From positions 1 through 34,783 of the forward strand of contig JAMPDQ010000018.1 in the NCBI GenBank assembly GCA_023665575.1: a stretch of DNA of 34,783 nt, read 5' to 3'. The position numbers and the translations under genes are program-made. Positions 7,494 through 14,806 of this stretch are shown piece after piece (position 1 is the stretch's first letter; every line of letters begins with the position of its first letter). This DNA is from Candidatus Amulumruptor caecigallinarius (GTDB taxonomy: Bacteria > Bacteroidota > Bacteroidia > Bacteroidales > Muribaculaceae). The notes under the pieces are model-generated. The model saw only the letters and a program-made list of their open reading frames with translations. It was not told where the DNA came from and did not search any database.

Positions 7494-8102
7494 TTATTTT
7501 AAATGACGGCGCGTGGTGCTTGCTGCTGTGTGCTCCGGAATCACGCGCATGTTGTAAATTTTTGAATTCCACGGTGAATACGCCTTGCGCATCCTGCGGA
7601 TAGTCAGAATTGTGTCCTCCATGTCGTGGCCCTGACCCATATGTTCAGCAAGAGCCATGCTGATGGCTGCAATCACTTCGCCCGAGTCAAGCTCGTCATG
7701 ATGGTCTTCTGCCTCATCGGCATTTACACCGTGTGCCTCACGCTTTTTGTTTTTCTGAACTTTCGATGAAATTTTGCCAAATCCAAGGAAGAGAATACTC
7801 AATATTATCAATGCTGCAAGCACAATGCACATCGCTATTATTGTGATTGCACCTCCAAATCTGTCGTTTTCTGCAGCATTCTTTGCCTTTTCCGCTTGAA
7901 TGGCCTTGCGCGTCATCTCGCTTTCCTGCACTGTGTTCACCTCGTCGCTCGGAGTCCAGTCGCCTTCTACATTGGTCTGGTCGCCTTGTTGTGACACCTC
8001 GGTATATTCTTGTGCCGGATTGCACGCCGCTGCCGCGGAAGTCGGAACTCCCGCAAGCAGGGCTATGCAAAGCGTCGCGCTCAAAATATGTTTTTTCACC
8101 AT
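7494..8102 (-). CDS. OadG-like membrane anchor subunit with signal peptide
   Basis: In this position Na+-decarboxylase operons encode the small OadG subunit that anchors the soluble subunits to OadB. The protein has 202 residues, longer than the 80-100 of classical OadG. It begins with a signal-peptide-like segment (MVKKHILSATLCIALLAGV..AAA), followed by an acidic extracytoplasmic stretch of about 60 residues and one membrane helix at about 86-112 (ITIIAMCIVLAALIILSILF). The cytoplasmic part is acidic and His-rich (EAEDHHDELDSGEVIAAISMAL), then basic (MRKAYSPWNSKIYNMRV). The DSGEVIAAISMAL segment is the part best conserved in Bacteroidota OadG-like proteins. It sits 21 bases after mmdA. The function is inferred mainly from operon position and topology. 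Confidence 0.8.
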   Translation of the reverse strand: MVKKHILSATLCIALLAGVPTSAAAACNPAQEYTEVSQQGDQTNVEGDWTPSDEVNTVQESEMTRKAIQAEKAKNAAENDRFGGAITIIAMCIVLAALIILSILFLGFGKISSKVQKNKKREAHGVNADEAEDHHDELDSGEVIAAISMALAEHMGQGHDMEDTILTIRRMRKAYSPWNSKIYNMRVIPEHTAASTTRRHLK

Positions 8103-8123
8103 TTTGAGTTGATATGTTTTTGT

Positions 8124-9677
8124 TTACAATGGAATGTTGCCATGTTTCTTGGCAGGGTTGGTCACCTTCTTGGTGGCCAGCATGTTCAATGCCTTAATCA
8201 CACGGAATCGTGTGTTGCGTGGCTCGATAACATCATCAATATAGCCATATTTGGCTGCCTGATATGGATTGGCAAATAGGTCGCGATATTCGTCTTCTTT
8301 CATCTTGATGAATTCAGCGGGGTTTTCAGCTGCCTTGGCCTCTTTTGCGTAAAGCACACCTACTGCACCTTCAGCTCCCATTACGGCAATCTCTGATGAA
8401 GGCCATGCGTAATTCATGTCGCCACGCAGCTGCTTGCAGCTCATCACAATGTGGCTGCCACCGTAGCTCTTGCGAAGTGTCACTGTAACCTTGGGCACAG
8501 TTGCCTCGCCATATGCATACAGCAGCTTGGCTCCATGAAGAATCACACCATTATATTCCTGGCCTGTGCCGGGAAGGAAGCCGGGCACATCCACTAATGT
8601 CACCAACGGAATGTTGAATGCATCGCAGAATCTCACAAAACGCGCTCCCTTGCGTGATGCGTTTGAATCGAGCACACCTGCAAGAATCTTTGGCTGATTG
8701 GCCACGATGCCCACTGCCTGTCCGTTGAAACGTGCAAAACCGATAATGATGTTCTTGGCGTAATCTTTCGACACTTCAAGAAACTCGCCGTTGTCAACAA
8801 TCGCACCAATCACTTCATACATGTCGTAGCTGCGCTTGGGATTGTCGGGGATGATGTCATTGAGCTTGTCTTCAAGACGGTCAATCGGATCCTTGCAATC
8901 AATCAGCGGGGTCTCCTCCAAATTGTTCTGAGGAATGTAGCTGATGAGCTTGCGGATAAGATTGATTGCATCTTCCTCACTGTCGGCTGCGAAATGTGTC
9001 ACGCCGCTTTTTGTAGCATGCACTGATGCTCCTCCCAGTGCTTCCTGGCTGACGTCTTCGCCGGTTACTGTCTTCACTACCGACGGGCCGGTGAGGAACA
9101 TGTAGGAGAGACCCTTGGTCATGATGGTGAAATCGGTGAGTGCGGGGCTATATACCGCTCCACCGGCACACGGACCCATGATGGCTGAAATCTGGGGAAT
9201 CACACCGGATGCCATGATGTTGCGCTGGAATATCTCGGCGTAGCCTGCAAGTGCGTTGATTCCCTCCTGGATGCGTGCACCGCCCGAGTCGTTGAGACCA
9301 ATCACAGGAGCTCCCATCTTCATCGCCATGTCCATCACTTTGCATATCTTCAGCGACATGGTCTCGCTGAGTGAACCGCCAAATACTGTGAAATCTTGTG
9401 CAAACACATACACAAGACGTCCGTCAATTGTGCCGAACCCGGTCACTACGCCATCTCCGAGGATGTGCTTCTTGTCTTGTCCGAAGTTTGTGCATCTGTG
9501 TGTCACAAACATGTCAAGTTCCTCAAAACTTCCCTCGTCAAGAAGCATATTGATCCTTTCGCGTGCAGTGTATTTCCCTCTTGCATGCTGCTTCTCGATT
9601 GCTTTCTCCCCTCCGCCAAGACGGGCTTCGCCGCGCTTCTCTATGAGCTGGCTGATTTTTTCTTCTTGTTTGCTCAT
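8124..9677 (-). CDS. mmdA: Methylmalonyl-CoA decarboxylase alpha subunit (carboxyltransferase)
   Basis: This cytoplasmic subunit transfers the carboxyl group of (S)-methylmalonyl-CoA to the biotin carrier, releasing propionyl-CoA. The 517 residues form the two crotonase-like halves of the acyl-CoA carboxylase beta family. Visible signatures are the oxyanion-hole glycines in GGARIQEG and [16 protein letters not shown], and in the second half [14 protein letters not shown] and [11 protein letters not shown]. Motifs alone cannot separate it from propionyl-CoA carboxylase beta (PccB). Co-transcription with a methylmalonyl-CoA epimerase and the Na+-pump beta subunit, and the lack of a biotin carboxylase gene, favour the decarboxylase. 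The gene follows mce by 30 bases. Confidence 0.93.
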   Translation of the reverse strand: MSKQEEKISQLIEKRGEARLGGGEKAIEKQHARGKYTARERINMLLDEGSFEELDMFVTHRCTNFGQDKKHILGDGVVTGFGTIDGRLVYVFAQDFTVFGGSLSETMSLKICKVMDMAMKMGAPVIGLNDSGGARIQEGINALAGYAEIFQRNIMASGVIPQISAIMGPCAGGAVYSPALTDFTIMTKGLSYMFLTGPSVVKTVTGEDVSQEALGGASVHATKSGVTHFAADSEEDAINLIRKLISYIPQNNLEETPLIDCKDPIDRLEDKLNDIIPDNPKRSYDMYEVIGAIVDNGEFLEVSKDYAKNIIIGFARFNGQAVGIVANQPKILAGVLDSNASRKGARFVRFCDAFNIPLVTLVDVPGFLPGTGQEYNGVILHGAKLLYAYGEATVPKVTVTLRKSYGGSHIVMSCKQLRGDMNYAWPSSEIAVMGAEGAVGVLYAKEAKAAENPAEFIKMKEDEYRDLFANPYQAAKYGYIDDVIEPRNTRFRVIKALNMLATKKVTNPAKKHGNIPL

Positions 9678-9707
9678 GTCTTTATTTATGAGTGTTTTAT
9701 ACTCTTT

Positions 9708-10127
9708 TTATTTTGAAGGATCTTCACACAATTCTGTCAGCACTGCCTCTGTTGACTTCGGATGCAGGAAGGCTATCTGAAGACCATCGGCACCTTTGCG
9801 CGGCGCCTTGTCGATCACTTTCACACCTTTTGCCTGAACCTCTTCAAGTGCGTTGGCCACGCCGTCTTCAACTGCAAATGCCATGTGGTGCATGCCGCCT
9901 CTGCCGCCATTCTTCTCTATGAATTTCGCAATGGTGCTCTCCGGACATGTTGCTTCAAGAAGCTCTATCTTGGTGTCGCCTGCTTTAAAAAATGCTGTTG
10001 TCACTTTCTGATCTTCAACAACTTCCTTTTTATAGCATTTCAATCCGAGCACCTCTTCGTAATATTTGATTGCTTCTTCAAGATTGGGAACTGCTATTCC
10101 GATGTGTTCAATGTGTGAAATTTTCAT
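9708..10127 (-). CDS. mce: Methylmalonyl-CoA epimerase
   Basis: This enzyme interconverts (R)- and (S)-methylmalonyl-CoA, linking the B12-dependent mutase (which makes the R form) to the decarboxylase (which uses the S form). The 139-residue glyoxalase-fold protein has two beta-alpha-beta-beta-beta modules. The likely metal ligands are visible: His8 in ISHIEHIGIAV, Glu55 in KIELLEA, a His in GGMHHMAF (80-81) and Glu132 in the C-terminal LTELCED. It is the first gene of the operon, with a candidate -7 box about 110 bases upstream. Length and motifs are standard for the family. Confidence 0.95.
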   Translation of the reverse strand: MKISHIEHIGIAVPNLEEAIKYYEEVLGLKCYKKEVVEDQKVTTAFFKAGDTKIELLEATCPESTIAKFIEKNGGRGGMHHMAFAVEDGVANALEEVQAKGVKVIDKAPRKGADGLQIAFLHPKSTEAVLTELCEDPSK

Positions 10128-10236
10128 TTCTCTTAGTTTTAAAGGTTATTTATTGTTATGTCTTTTCCTGTCTCTATAGTTTTATTCCCGCAAAACGAAT
10201 TGAGAGTCTGATTCTCCTACTATACGGGTCTTTCTG

Positions 10237-10244
10237 CAAATTTA
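10237..10244 (-). promoter_or_regulatory. Candidate -7 element of the mce-mmdA-oadB operon
   Basis: On the minus strand this reads TAAATTTG, a perfect TAnnTTTG match. It would give a leader of about 105 bases before mce. The -33 position lacks a clear TTTG, so support is one-sided. The rest of the 10128-10486 gap shows no gene. Confidence 0.45.
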
Positions 10245-10424
10245 AGAAAATTTCCAATATACCCCATTATATTCCCTATTTATTTTTTGTGAAACTCACT
10301 CTGATATTCTATGTTGATTGTGACGCCGAATGCCGTGTGGGTGACAATAAGAGAGTGCTGACTGATATTCAACTTTATTCACTGTCATGCGTTATTTATT
10401 TTGAATTGCATCACAATTTCTAAT

Positions 10425-10453
10425 AAACCACATGTTCTAACAAACCACATGTT
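10425..10453 (+). repeat. Direct repeat AAACCACATGTT upstream of trxA
   Basis: The 12-base unit occurs at 10425-10436 and 10442-10453, with a 17-base period, 34 bases before the trxA start. A shorter related AACATGTAAA follows. It may be a tandem regulator site or a local duplication. Confidence 0.4.
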
Positions 10454-10486
10454 TTGCTTTTCCGAAACATGTAAACTCAAAGTATT

Positions 10487-10789
10487 ATGGAAAAATTTGA
10501 AGATTTGATTAAAACCGACAAGCCATTGCTTGTGGATTTCTTTGCTACCTGGTGCGGACCCTGCAAAATGATGCATCCTATTCTCGAAGATCTCGCAGCC
10601 AAAGTTGGCGACAAGGCACGAATTATTAAAATAGATATCGATAAGAATGAGCAACTCGCATCTATTTATAATGTCCGCTCCGTGCCTACTCTGATGATAT
10701 TCCGGGATGGCGAGCTCAAATGGCGCGCTTCGGGAGTGCACCAGTCTGACCAACTTGAAAGCGAACTCGAAAAATATTATGTTTCTTAG
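10487..10789 (+). CDS. trxA: Thioredoxin
   Basis: This is a small cytosolic dithiol-disulfide oxidoreductase, reduced by thioredoxin reductase. It has 100 residues with the active site WCGPCK (Cys23 and Cys26) and the cis-proline loop RSVPTL (Pro67). The overall pattern (LLVDFFATWCGPCKMMHPIL and IDKNEQLASIYNVRSVPTLMIF) is typical. There is no signal peptide, so the cytosol is the expected location. It is transcribed alone and ends in TAG. The last two bases of that stop form the first bases of a divergent palindromic repeat, and a clear intrinsic terminator follows at 10974. Confidence 0.95.
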   Translation: MEKFEDLIKTDKPLLVDFFATWCGPCKMMHPILEDLAAKVGDKARIIKIDIDKNEQLASIYNVRSVPTLMIFRDGELKWRASGVHQSDQLESELEKYYVS

Positions 10790-10945
10790 TCTCCATTTCA
10801 TAAAATTTCAAGGCTTGGGAGGCGCATCCCCTGGTTCTCTTTGTGTTTTGGTTCAGTTACATATACAGCTATGTTCACTCATCACTTCGCATAGTCAGCG
10901 ATCCCAAAACCTCCCTCGCTGTCTGAAATTTTATGAAACAGGACT
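10788..10945. repeat. Palindromic MITE-like element, copy 3 (divergent)
   Basis: Inverted ends are AGTCTCCATTTCATAAAATT on the left and AATTTTATGAAACAGGACT on the right. Inside, GGCTTGGGAGG.. pairs with ..CCTCCC, but the rest differs from other copies, so it is a divergent subfamily member. It starts inside the trxA stop codon and lies before the trxA terminator. Confidence 0.6.
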
Positions 10946-10973
10946 TGAAACAGACTGTTTACAATTCTTGTTG

Positions 10974-11006
10974 CAGCCCGGCTATATATTGTGGCCGGGC
11001 TGTTTT
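10974..11006 (+). terminator. Intrinsic terminator of trxA
   Basis: CAGCCCGGC (10974-10982) pairs perfectly with GCCGGGCTG (10994-11002), followed by TTTT. It lies about 185 bases after trxA, displaced by the element copy 3. Confidence 0.8.
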
Positions 11007-11185
11007 GTCGGATTGTTTCCCCTCAATGACGTGAAATATGATGCTTGAGAATCAAATCGTTAATAAAAAAATATAAAAATTTGAAATAATTCAAAACAAT
11101 TTGTGCATTCCGTGTGTTAAACATGTATCTAACTAATGTAGTGTTTGCCTTAACAACAAACCTTATATTGTAAAAACAACGCGAC
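11007..11185. other. Upstream region of the sigma factor gene
   Basis: This A+T-rich stretch has no gene. TAGTGTTTG at 11139-11147 resembles the -7 box but has one extra base between TA and TTTG. TTGAAATAATTCAA at 11081-11094 is a small palindrome. No firm promoter can be called. Confidence 0.35.
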
Positions 11186-11692
11186 ATGAAGACTAAAGGA
11201 ACATTCGAACAAAAGATTCTCGGACTGCAGAGCAACCTTTTCAACTTTGCCTATCAGCTCACAACAAACAGAGAGCAGGCTGAAGACCTCCTTCAGGATA
11301 CAACTCTCAAAGCGTTGTCAAACGAAGATAAATATGTTGATAATGTGAATTTCAAAGGATGGATTTTCACCATCATGAGAAATATCTTTATTAACAATTA
11401 TCGTCAGTCGGTGAGAAAGGCAACTGTTATCGACCAGACTGAAGACCTATATCATCTTAATGTATATCAGGATTCAGGAGCCTCAACCCCCGAAGGTGCG
11501 TTTGCTGTGAAGGAAATTAGTAAAGCTCTTAATTCTTTCTCCGATGATTATCGCATTCCTTTCAACATGTTTGTCGCAGGTTATAAATATAATGAAATCG
11601 CCGACAAGCTGAATCTCCCGCTCGGAACAATAAAGAGCCGAATTTTCTTTGCCCGCAAGAAGCTTCGCGAGCAATTGAAAGACTATAGATAA
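11186..11692 (+). CDS. ECF-type RNA polymerase sigma factor
   Basis: This is a sigma-70 family factor of 168 residues with regions 2 and 4 only, as in the ECF group. Region 2 spans about residues 12-80 (NLFNFAYQLTTNREQAEDLLQDTTLKAL, then FKGWIFTIMRNIFINNYR). Region 4 spans about 110-165, with the helix-turn-helix YNEIADKLNLPLGTIKSRIFFARKKL. No anti-sigma gene, FecR-like gene or transport operon follows, so this is an orphan sigma factor. In Bacteroidota such orphan factors often act in general stress or housekeeping control; its targets cannot be read from the sequence. A hairpin terminator follows at 11863. Confidence 0.92.
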   Translation: MKTKGTFEQKILGLQSNLFNFAYQLTTNREQAEDLLQDTTLKALSNEDKYVDNVNFKGWIFTIMRNIFINNYRQSVRKATVIDQTEDLYHLNVYQDSGASTPEGAFAVKEISKALNSFSDDYRIPFNMFVAGYKYNEIADKLNLPLGTIKSRIFFARKKLREQLKDYR

Positions 11693-11862
11693 ATTTGTTT
11701 CCGTACAACTTACAATATATCGTACAATCCGTTAACAGGTCATCATAATCAATTCCCTGTTGTTAAGAATATTAATTGAACATGATGTTTTAATGTTAAA
11801 TTTACGCAGCCTTTCGGTTTTTTATGTGGCTGCCAACGATAGATTTACTAATGTTTAGATAG

Positions 11863-11895
11863 AATGTGGAATTTACGTGATGTAAATTCCACATT
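11863..11895. terminator. Convergent terminator between the sigma factor gene and lutC
   Basis: A perfect 14-bp stem, AATGTGGAATTTAC (11863-11876) with its inverse at 11882-11895, and a 5-base loop directly abut the lutC stop codon. It can serve both converging genes. A second stem, GCAGCC/GGCTGC, lies at about 11807-11834. Confidence 0.7.
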
Positions 11896-12474
11896 TTAAT
11901 ATATCAAAGCTGTGAGCGAAAGTGGTCCCTGCGCACCGGTAATATGCACTGCTTCTATGTCGGCTGTGGCCGACGGCCCGGTGAAGAAGCTCCCATATCT
12001 TATCCCATCAAGGTCAATAGATGAATATGCCTCATGCATGCCGGCCACTATCTTTTTTCTGTCTATCAATATGTAAAGTTCACAGGCAAGCAATGCGCAA
12101 GCCGGCTCTATCAGCGATTCATCAGTCACCCAAAGCGAACCCATTTCGCCAACTCCCAGCAAGGCTTCTGTCACATTCAAATCTACAGCTGCCGCATTGT
12201 GAGGATCCCGCACTTCTTCCGCCGATATATTGCCGGGAATTTCCGCTATGCTTGAAAACACTCGCTTGTCACCACGTTTTCCCAATTCTTCACAAAGCCA
12301 AGCAAGAGCCTCTTCTCTGGTGGCAAATACCTCCGAACGGCCGTCGAACGATTGAAGGTGATATCTGAAATTCTCCACTGCATCACCCTCCCATCCATAT
12401 TCGGCAACTTCCGGCAACGGCACATCCCATCCCTTTACTGCCTGTTTCACACGATCCAATATCTCATTCTCCAT
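11896..12474 (-). CDS. lutC: Lactate utilization protein C (LutC/YkgG family)
   Basis: This is one of three subunits of the LutABC complex that oxidises L-lactate to pyruvate. The 192-residue protein belongs to the LutC/YkgG (DUF162) family. The family core is visible in the segment AAAVDLNVTEALLGVGEMGSLWV (about residues 93-115) and the C-terminal tract SFFTGPSATADIEAVHITGAQGP, which in this family binds an anion or nucleotide. It is the last gene of the epimerase-lutA-lutB-lutC operon. About 180 bases separate it from lutB because a truncated palindromic element lies between, which is unusual for this tight operon. Confidence 0.9.
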   Translation of the reverse strand: MENEILDRVKQAVKGWDVPLPEVAEYGWEGDAVENFRYHLQSFDGRSEVFATREEALAWLCEELGKRGDKRVFSSIAEIPGNISAEEVRDPHNAAAVDLNVTEALLGVGEMGSLWVTDESLIEPACALLACELYILIDRKKIVAGMHEAYSSIDLDGIRYGSFFTGPSATADIEAVHITGAQGPLSLTALIY

Positions 12475-12489
12475 ATTTGTCTGTCTTTT

Positions 12490-12640
12490 GAGTCTGTTTC
12501 ATAAAAAATTTAACATTAGGGGTCGCTTGCATGAGCCGGGTTTGGCTCCGAAGCAGGAGTGTAGTGGGATATGTGACTGATTCATAGGGATAAAATCGGC
12601 AGTGTATGCGAGGCCAATAGTAATTTAAATATAAACAGGC
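12490..12640. repeat. Palindromic MITE-like element, copy 4 (truncated)
   Basis: The left end GAGTCTGTTTCATAAAAAAT is perfect, followed by AACATTAGGGGTCG, the core (GTGACTGATTC) and the beginning of the long-form block (CCAATAGTAATTTAAATATA). The similarity stops at about 12640 and the right inverted end is missing, just before the lutB stop at 12654. It lies inside the lut operon. Confidence 0.75.
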
Positions 12641-12653
12641 ATGTTTGACCAAC

Positions 12654-14027
12654 TTATTTTTTCTCCACTGATTTGTAATATTGACGGAATGTCTGTTCCG
12701 GTGCCTCCGGATTTGAATGGTTGGATGCCCAGGGGTTAAGTTTGCTGTTGAGTATCCCACCCGGAATATTACGCAGTGCCCACAATCCCACTTTTTCCGC
12801 CATCGCAAAATTTGTGGAACTTCTCAGCACCATTGCGGCCACTCCCTCCTCAACGGAATGGCTTAAGGGCACATATTTCTTGCTTACCACAATTTCCCGC
12901 CAATGCAAAATAATGTCAGGAAGCGGCACTTTCACCGGACACACATTCCCGCACGAGCCGCAAAGTGTGCATGAGTAGGGGAGCTGTGCATATCTATATG
13001 TGTCATAACTTGGATTCAAAGCAATTCCTATTGGCCCCGAATATGTTGCGTCATAGCTGATTCCGGATGTGCGTCTATACACCGGACATGTGTTCATGCA
13101 TGCACCGCATCGCACACATTTCAACACCTCTCTTAAGTCAGGGTCTGCAAGCCTGTCGCTTCTCCCATTGTCAAGAATTACTATGTGCATCTCTTGCCCT
13201 TTGTGAGGCTTTTGATAGTGTGATGTGTATTGGGTAATGTCAAGTCCGAGCGCACTCCTTGACAACAATCGGATAAAAAGTGCAACATCGCGCACACGAG
13301 GCACTACCTTCTCTATTCCCATCGTGCATATGAACAGAGGAGGCACGTTGGCGCTGATATCAGCATTTCCTTCGTTAGTGCAAACAACAATACCCCCTGT
13401 TTCCGCAATCCCGAAATTCACCCCATTCATCCCGGCATCCGCTTTTACATAGTTTTTCCGCATGTCTTTGCGCATCACACTATTCAGGTAGCCGGGGTCA
13501 TCGTTGTCGGGGTCGGAGCCGAGTTTGTCTGCAAAGAGCCGGGCCACGTCACCCCGCAATTTGTGAATGGCCGGCATGACAATGTGCGATGGACGCTGAT
13601 GGTCGAGCTGTTGGATTCTCTCTCCAAGGTCTGCTTCATAAATGTTTATGCCATGTTCGGTCAGAAATTCACGCATGCCACACTCTTCCATGGCCATTGA
13701 TTTCCCCTTGGTGACCGTCTTAACCCCATGGCTCTTCATGAGGTCGTATATTATCCGGTTGTGCTCCGCAGCATCTTTTGCCCAGTGCACATGTATGCCG
13801 TTTTTAACAGCCTTCTCCGAAAATTCATTGAGATATTTATCAAGATTGGCAAGAGTGTGTCTCTTGATTTGCGATGCCTGTTCGCGCATTTCTTCCCAAT
13901 GAGGCACACGGGCTGCATTTTCATCGCGTCTCATTCGTGCTGCCCAAAGACATCGGTCATGGCTCACTCTGTGCGCATCATCTCTTATGAATTCGGCTCC
14001 CAATTTCACTTGATCCACCTGTTTCAT
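12654..14027 (-). CDS. lutB: Lactate utilization iron-sulfur protein B
   Basis: This is the iron-sulfur electron-transfer subunit of the LutABC lactate oxidase. The 457 residues include an N-terminal LUD domain (related to LutC) and a ferredoxin-like C-terminal half with two [4Fe-4S] motifs: CVRCGACMNTCP (Cys304, 307, 310, 314) and CTLCGSCGNVCP (Cys353, 356, 359, 363). A GETGGIVVCTNEGNA-like stretch (about 209-222) is the family signature in the N-terminal domain. The start codon overlaps the stop of lutA by the ATGA arrangement, so the two are translationally coupled. The gene is complete. Confidence 0.95.
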   Translation of the reverse strand: MKQVDQVKLGAEFIRDDAHRVSHDRCLWAARMRRDENAARVPHWEEMREQASQIKRHTLANLDKYLNEFSEKAVKNGIHVHWAKDAAEHNRIIYDLMKSHGVKTVTKGKSMAMEECGMREFLTEHGINIYEADLGERIQQLDHQRPSHIVMPAIHKLRGDVARLFADKLGSDPDNDDPGYLNSVMRKDMRKNYVKADAGMNGVNFGIAETGGIVVCTNEGNADISANVPPLFICTMGIEKVVPRVRDVALFIRLLSRSALGLDITQYTSHYQKPHKGQEMHIVILDNGRSDRLADPDLREVLKCVRCGACMNTCPVYRRTSGISYDATYSGPIGIALNPSYDTYRYAQLPYSCTLCGSCGNVCPVKVPLPDIILHWREIVVSKKYVPLSHSVEEGVAAMVLRSSTNFAMAEKVGLWALRNIPGGILNSKLNPWASNHSNPEAPEQTFRQYYKSVEKK

Positions 14028-14776
14028 ATTGCATCGCCGTTTAGTATTTCCGTGATATAATACATTTTTATGTCAAGTCCGAGTTTTCTCGCCACTCCGC
14101 TCTGATGAAGCAGACATGACATGTCTTCCGACACCACATAGTGAAAGTCGTTTCTTGCGTAATCATTCACTTTGTCGCGCCCTTGCTGTCCGGAGCAGCT
14201 TTGATCCCATATCGCATATGTGCCGCCAAACCCGCAACATTCATCTCGCCTTGTGGCATATCCTATCTCTATGCCATCTACAAGCCGAAGCAAATCCGCA
14301 CATTTATCGTAGGGATTGACCATCAGCTCTGTGGGACGCGCCATGTGAAGATAACGCAGTGAATGACACCCGTGATGCAGCGCAACACGATGGTAAAATT
14401 CCGGATGCCATGGCAATTCTTCAATTTTCAGCACATCGTGTAGAAATTCCACCGGATCATATACTATGGAGCGCATGTGCCTGACATCTTCAGTTTGCTC
14501 CACATCTATAAAATATGCCCGGAATTGGTCGGTGCATATTCCTGATGGCACTACTATATATTCACAATCTGTGCCGGAAATGTAGGGAGCTATTCCTTTC
14601 TCAATGGAGCATGCGCTTTTACGATAGCCCATGTCAAAGGCAGGCAGACCACAACAGGCTCCACGGTCGATATATTCCACTTCCATCCCGAGCTTCTTCA
14701 GTAAGTGGTATGTAGAAATGGCAGCTTTCGGTGCAATTGCATCGATATAGCATGGAATAAACAGTCCGACTTTCAT
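14024..14776 (-). CDS. lutA: Lactate utilization protein A (CCG-domain protein)
   Basis: This is the third Lut subunit, with two cysteine-rich CCG domains of the kind found in heterodisulfide reductase B and glycolate oxidase GlcF. The 250 residues show GACCGLPAFDMG (Cys41-Cys42) and DECCGFGGTYA (Cys180-Cys181), with additional conserved cysteines at 9, 81 and 137. The motifs likely hold Fe-S clusters near the lactate oxidation site. It follows the epimerase gene by 30 bases and overlaps lutB by four bases. No lactate permease (LutP) or LutR regulator lies in the window. Confidence 0.95.
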   Translation of the reverse strand: MKVGLFIPCYIDAIAPKAAISTYHLLKKLGMEVEYIDRGACCGLPAFDMGYRKSACSIEKGIAPYISGTDCEYIVVPSGICTDQFRAYFIDVEQTEDVRHMRSIVYDPVEFLHDVLKIEELPWHPEFYHRVALHHGCHSLRYLHMARPTELMVNPYDKCADLLRLVDGIEIGYATRRDECCGFGGTYAIWDQSCSGQQGRDKVNDYARNDFHYVVSEDMSCLLHQSGVARKLGLDIKMYYITEILNGDAI

Positions 14777-14806
14777 TGTGTGTTGATGAGTTGATGGGTT
14801 TAAATG

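Noticed and set aside
8124-9677. Calling this gene propionyl-CoA carboxylase beta (pccB)
   Set aside because: No biotin carboxylase is nearby, and co-transcription with the Na+-pump beta subunit and epimerase indicates the decarboxylase.
11186-11692. Sigma/anti-sigma (FecI-FecR) transport system
   Set aside because: No FecR-like or TonB-dependent receptor gene follows; the downstream gene is the converging lutC.
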